In this document: piece by piece, positions 17,786 through 20,933 of the stretch
Layout: every line of letters begins with the position of its first letter
Numbering within the stretch: position 1 is the first letter of the stretch
Assembly (NCBI RefSeq): GCF_000003815.2
Contig: NC_049988.1
Span: 5,336,084 to 5,357,016, forward strand
Direction of reading: 5' to 3'
Length of the DNA: 20,933 nt
Source of the DNA: Branchiostoma floridae
Taxonomy: Eukaryota; Chordata; Leptocardii; Amphioxiformes; Branchiostomatidae
Position numbers and translations under genes: made by a program
Notes under the pieces: generated by a model
The model's database searches: none
The model's input: the letters and a program-made list of their open reading frames with translations, nothing else
Told to the model about the DNA's origin: nothing

Positions 17786-18179
17786 TCAGGCCGGGTTTTG
17801 TGTTGTCCAGTAAGGCCATATCATCAGCATAGTCAGTATCCATGACCGATACCAAAGGCTGTTGAGGAGTTTCCTGCATCAACACTGCACCTGCGCTGAG
17901 CCGTTTGTTTTGTTCCGTGAGGTAGGCTGCCAAGTTGATGCACACATTAAAAACTGGTGGACCCTGTATGTCGCCCTGGCCCGTTCCGGATTCAACATCG
18001 AACCAATTGGACTGCTCCCCATTGACTCTTACTGCGCTCACTGTCTTGTTGAAGAAAGCCTGTAAGACTCGAATGTACTTAGCAGGAAGGCCATAGAAAG
18101 AAAAGGCTTTCCAGATGAATTCTCGTTTGATACTGTCAAAAGCAGTCTTGAAGTCAATAAAGTTTATGTACAGTGGGAT
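17786..18179 (-). pseudogene. Non-LTR retrotransposon reverse transcriptase fragment
   Basis: The minus frame is open from 18179 down through the fragment. It reads LYINFIDFKTAFDSIKREF, then GLPAKYIRVLQAFF, VNGEQSNWFDVESGTGQGDI, QGPPVFNVCIN, and DTDYADDMALLDNTKPGL. FIDFKTAFDS is reverse transcriptase motif A, GTGQGDIQGPPVFN is the conserved block B, and DYADD is the catalytic motif C. The fragment lacks the N-terminal endonuclease and the thumb region. It is cut at the downstream side by the foldback sequence at 17654-17785 and has a stop just upstream at 18180-18182. It is a dead 5'- and 3'-truncated copy of a LINE; the clade is not certain. Confidence 0.88.
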
Positions 18180-18229
18180 TTACAGCGAACATACCGTTCG
18201 CTAAAACCACATGTCAAACGTATAATTTT

Positions 18230-18600
18230 TTTTGGTTCTCCTGTCGTTTTGGACAGATGAGGAGGCAGACTGGCTTTTTGCCTGTTTGCCTGACCTGCAC
18301 GTGACTTTTTATGGTGAAGGAGGGGTGTGCAATTCCTTCTCCACCCTCTCGTCTACTGTAGCACTAAGTCTCACAGGGGCAGAACTGTCTGCAACGTGTG
18401 AGGCGGCTCCAGCAGATGCAGGTTTGTTGTTCGGAGTATCCGTCTCCTAGGAGGACTTCCAACCAAGGATGTAAGGGGTTCCTCCTACCCCCGACTCGTG
18501 TGCCATGGCGGGAGCCGCTCATGCCCGAACATGCCCCTAAAGCCTGTCTCGGCCACAAAGCCCCACCACGGCCACACAAGGTCACTAGCCGCAGCTAGAT
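18230..18600. other. GC-richer stretch, probably repeat-derived
   Basis: The composition is richer in GC than its surroundings and open frames overlap on both strands, but no protein family is recognisable. It directly adjoins the SINE-core fragment at 18601-18663 and may belong to the same unknown element on the minus strand. Confidence 0.3.
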
Positions 18601-18663
18601 ACTCATTTACACCTGAGTTAAGTGAGGAAAGTCGTGTAAAGTGCCTTTCCCAAGGGCACAAGA
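18601..18663 (-). mobile_element. 63-bp SINE core fragment
   Basis: Its reverse complement, TCTTGTGCCCTTGGGAAAGG onward to AAATGAGT, matches 3301-3364 of the intronic SINE almost base for base. Neither the tRNA-like head nor the rest of the SINE body is present; the flanking sequences differ. It is either a severely truncated SINE or a core module shared with another element. Confidence 0.75.
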
Positions 18664-20400
18664 TCGTATAATTACGACAAACAAAATAACTGCGAAAACA
18701 TGTCAAACTTCAGCTGCGAGCACAACCTATCAAACTGCACCTATGAGCCCACATTTCACCGAATTAACATAACAATACCACTCACCACGCTAAACTAAAG
18801 AAATGTACACGAAACGAGAACATCTTTCATTACCAGTCGGCCGGTACGAAGTCGGCAAGGCAAATCCCACTGCAAAACTAACGTGTGTAGCACCGTATAC
18901 GCGTCGACCATTCAAACGCTTCCTACTGTTACCTTACAAAGATCATCTTATTGAATGTATCCAATATCACTGCTCAATTGTTGTGACAGGTGTCATAAGG
19001 GGGTCGCCGTATTTGTCATGTCAAGATGAGGGTTGGGAAACGTTATCTGACAGAAGAGATTAGTTCATTGAGTCTGCTTGTCCTACAGGATTGTTAACGG
19101 TTTAACTCTTGATTATTTACTTGAATTTGTGCCCCCCCCCACCTATTTTTTTCTTCATGTACATAATACCTGTGTCAACACTCATTTAATTAAGTATTGA
19201 TAGATAGCAAGATATAACATATTTGGTATATTATTCACGTGCTATGGTTTCCATCTTTGTATAAAATACAGCAGTATGTATTTACACATAATGAAAGAGG
19301 CACATATATCACATGAAATTGAGCCTCTGAAGATATGTACTAATGTAGCGCTAGCACCCGGTGTTCAAGACAATGTTGAAAAAAGCTACAACAGTTTTCT
19401 AGATGTGGTGGTATCCGTTGGAATTATTAGAGCTGATAACATTTGATTTATCAGATACATTTCGGCTATTTGCACGTTTCTATTTGCTAACTTGTTATAT
19501 TTCTACAAAAGATGTTCAGTACTGATTTACCAATCAATTAATGCGTCCTGGGAGGATACCCTGGGTTTTTCCCATGGGCTTTTCAATGGGATTTTCAGTG
19601 CCATTAAAGAGAGAACAATTCCTTTAAAGCACTTGGCAAAGAGTACCGACATGTGACATACTAACGATTTGACAACATCCATGACAGCACTTAAATGATG
19701 CCTCAAGAGATTTTCAGAAAGGGGTGACTGGCCTTGTTGCATACTTGCCTCCCTTGGTAACACGATTTTTCTAATATTCATGGCGATAGCTAAGCTGGCG
19801 GGAACAGAGTTGAATGAGCGCATTCTAAAGTTGGGTGCCTGAAATTTCACGAAAGCGTAACGTTAAGACTTCGGATTTGGTGCCAGAAAATGTGATGTTT
19901 CAAGGCAAAGGTGGTACTGGTCGTTAGATGTAAGATTCTCATTCCCAGACAGAAGCAACATATCAGAATGCATCTATGAGAACAGGGCATCAACTAGGAA
20001 AACCGTCCATGAAAATTGTGTATTCAAACTGAGTCAAAGTCAAAAGGAGCAGATTAACCAATAGGAGCACGGGTACAACTCGGGGTATTTCTGCTTTTAT
20101 CTTTGTAATTTTCACGGATTCCCAGAGTAGATTGGGCAACACTACTGATCTATTTCTGGCAGTATGCAAGACAATGATTCGAAATGACATTGGGCATAAA
20201 CAATCAGAATCGGGTTGCTATGTGCAGTAATAGTTCAAGACGGGCTATTCGTTTCTAATCACTGTATTTTATGATCCATATATTTCATTATATTCATTCA
20301 TACATTCATAAATTCATTAATTCATCCTTATGTTATTGAATCCTTCCGTACAAACCTCAAAGCTATAATAAGGACTGTCTTTGCATGATTTTTTTCCTTT
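18664..20400. other. Intergenic stretch, no gene recognised
   Basis: Only low-complexity features are clear: a run of nine C (19132-19140) and a degenerate (TTCA)n run at about 20285-20326. A minus-strand frame of 108 codons (19527-19850) is open but unrecognised. Confidence 0.45.
19527..19850 (-). other. Unrecognised minus-strand open frame
   Basis: The frame is open for 108 codons including the stop and has internal methionines, the first in MRSFNSVPASLAIAMNIRK. The upstream edge has TTTCAG|GCACCC, which could serve as a splice acceptor with the exon starting at 19838. Hydrophobic and basic residues are mixed and no domain is recognisable. It may be a chance frame, part of an unidentified repeat, or an exon of an unknown gene. 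Confidence 0.15.
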
Positions 20401-20439
20401 CATGGAGGTTATATTTTCAATAGCGTTCGTGTGTGTATG

Positions 20440-20490
<51 letters not shown>

Positions 20491-20883
20491 CTGTGTGTGT
20501 GTGAGTGTGTTTCTGTGTGTGTGTGTCTGTGTACAGGATAGCTCAAGAAAAACTGAGTGAATTGGTTTCATAATGTGTTGGCAGGGTGATTAGATTTTGG
20601 TCCCCCTAGTGGCGTCCCTTGATACTGCAGTGCAACTTCTGGTTTTGCTATCGCGTGTTCTGGACTATCTATGGTCACACATTTTGGATATTAGATATCT
20701 CTTGCGCTCAGAAAGAATGTTGAAAAACACTTAATAACTTATGATGGGAATTTTATACTTGTGACATGCGTACGTTTGTCAATGATGAACATCACCATGC
20801 ATAAGTCATGTAAATATGTAAGTCATTTGCATAAAATTTACATTACCAAAATATTTCATGGAGGTATGAGGTCGCGAACTCTA
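20401..20883 (+). repeat. Solitary, internally deleted copy of the array unit
   Basis: It starts CATGGAGGTTATATTTTCAA, followed by a long TC/TG microsatellite (about 20438-20531) and GATAGCTCAAGAAAAACTGA, then a CCCCCTAGTGGCGTCCC block. It jumps near 20728 from the GCTCAGAAAGAAT region to ACACTTAATAACTTATGATG, skipping about 0.6 kb present in the array units. It ends TTTCATGGAGGTATGAGGTC, GCGAACTCTA. This shows that the unit also exists alone, bounded by CATGGAGGT on the left and GAACTCTA on the right. Confidence 0.8.
20438..20531 (+). repeat. (TC)n/(TG)n microsatellite
   Basis: A run of TC repeats passes into TG repeats with TTTC interruptions. It corresponds to the shorter TG/TCTG tracts at the start of each array unit and has expanded here. 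Confidence 0.9.
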
Positions 20884-20933
20884 AGTTCTTGATACTAGAT
20901 GACTTATTATGTATTGCTATGAAACAAGGCATG

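Noticed and set aside
20317-20571. A histidine/threonine-rich minus-strand frame.
   Set aside because: It is the translation of the TG/TC microsatellite.

Overview
The window reads as nuclear DNA of a marine invertebrate animal, most likely a lancelet (Branchiostoma). It is AT-rich and intron-bearing, and it holds one recognisable host gene in three spliced exons. The rest is dense with tRNA-derived SINE, CR1-like LINE, MITE and foldback repeats. The lancelet call rests on the style of the repeats (for example CATGGAGGT-bounded units with TG microsatellites, and palindromic MITEs) and is an inference without a database search. An assembly gap of N lies at 8768-9032.

Region by region: 1-2279 is sequence upstream of the first visible exon. 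It contains a probable TA-target DNA element (401-1690) carrying a second TA-target element (937-1505), then a near-perfect palindromic MITE (1797-2017). 2280-5557 carries three coding exons of DCAKD (dephospho-CoA kinase domain-containing protein) on the + strand, followed by a poly(A) signal. Its introns hold a second copy of the palindromic MITE, a full-looking tRNA-derived SINE with a poly(A) tail, a decayed CR1-like LINE 3' end and an octamer-bearing inverted repeat. The P-loop exon of DCAKD is not in the window.

5.6-10.7 kb has no recognisable gene. It holds an intact 525-bp MITE whose GGCC termini and 3-bp target duplication suggest PIF/Harbinger (6455-6979). It also holds small palindromic motif clusters that look regulatory but are unproven: twin ACGTAATTACGT sites, and a thrice-repeated GTAACAAMCGTTACC motif ending in a perfect 20-bp palindrome.

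10.7-15.9 kb is the most unusual part. A diverged repeat is present as two tandem copies. The second copy is split by another copy of the Harbinger-like MITE, and that MITE is itself split by about 4.15 kb made of three short tandem hairpins plus four head-to-tail units of about 1.03 kb. The innermost array and the outermost repeat belong to the same sequence family, marked by paired ATGCAAAT/ATTTGCAT octamers. The intact MITE at 6.5 kb serves as an empty-site reference and fixes both insertion points.

15.9-20.9 kb holds more relics: an old reverse-oriented copy of the array family, a minus-strand non-LTR reverse transcriptase fragment cut by a foldback sequence, a 63-bp SINE core fragment, two unrecognised ORFs across the window that I would not call genes, and a solitary internally deleted copy of the array unit at the right edge. 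Apart from DCAKD there is no gene set here that works together; the story is transposon nesting.
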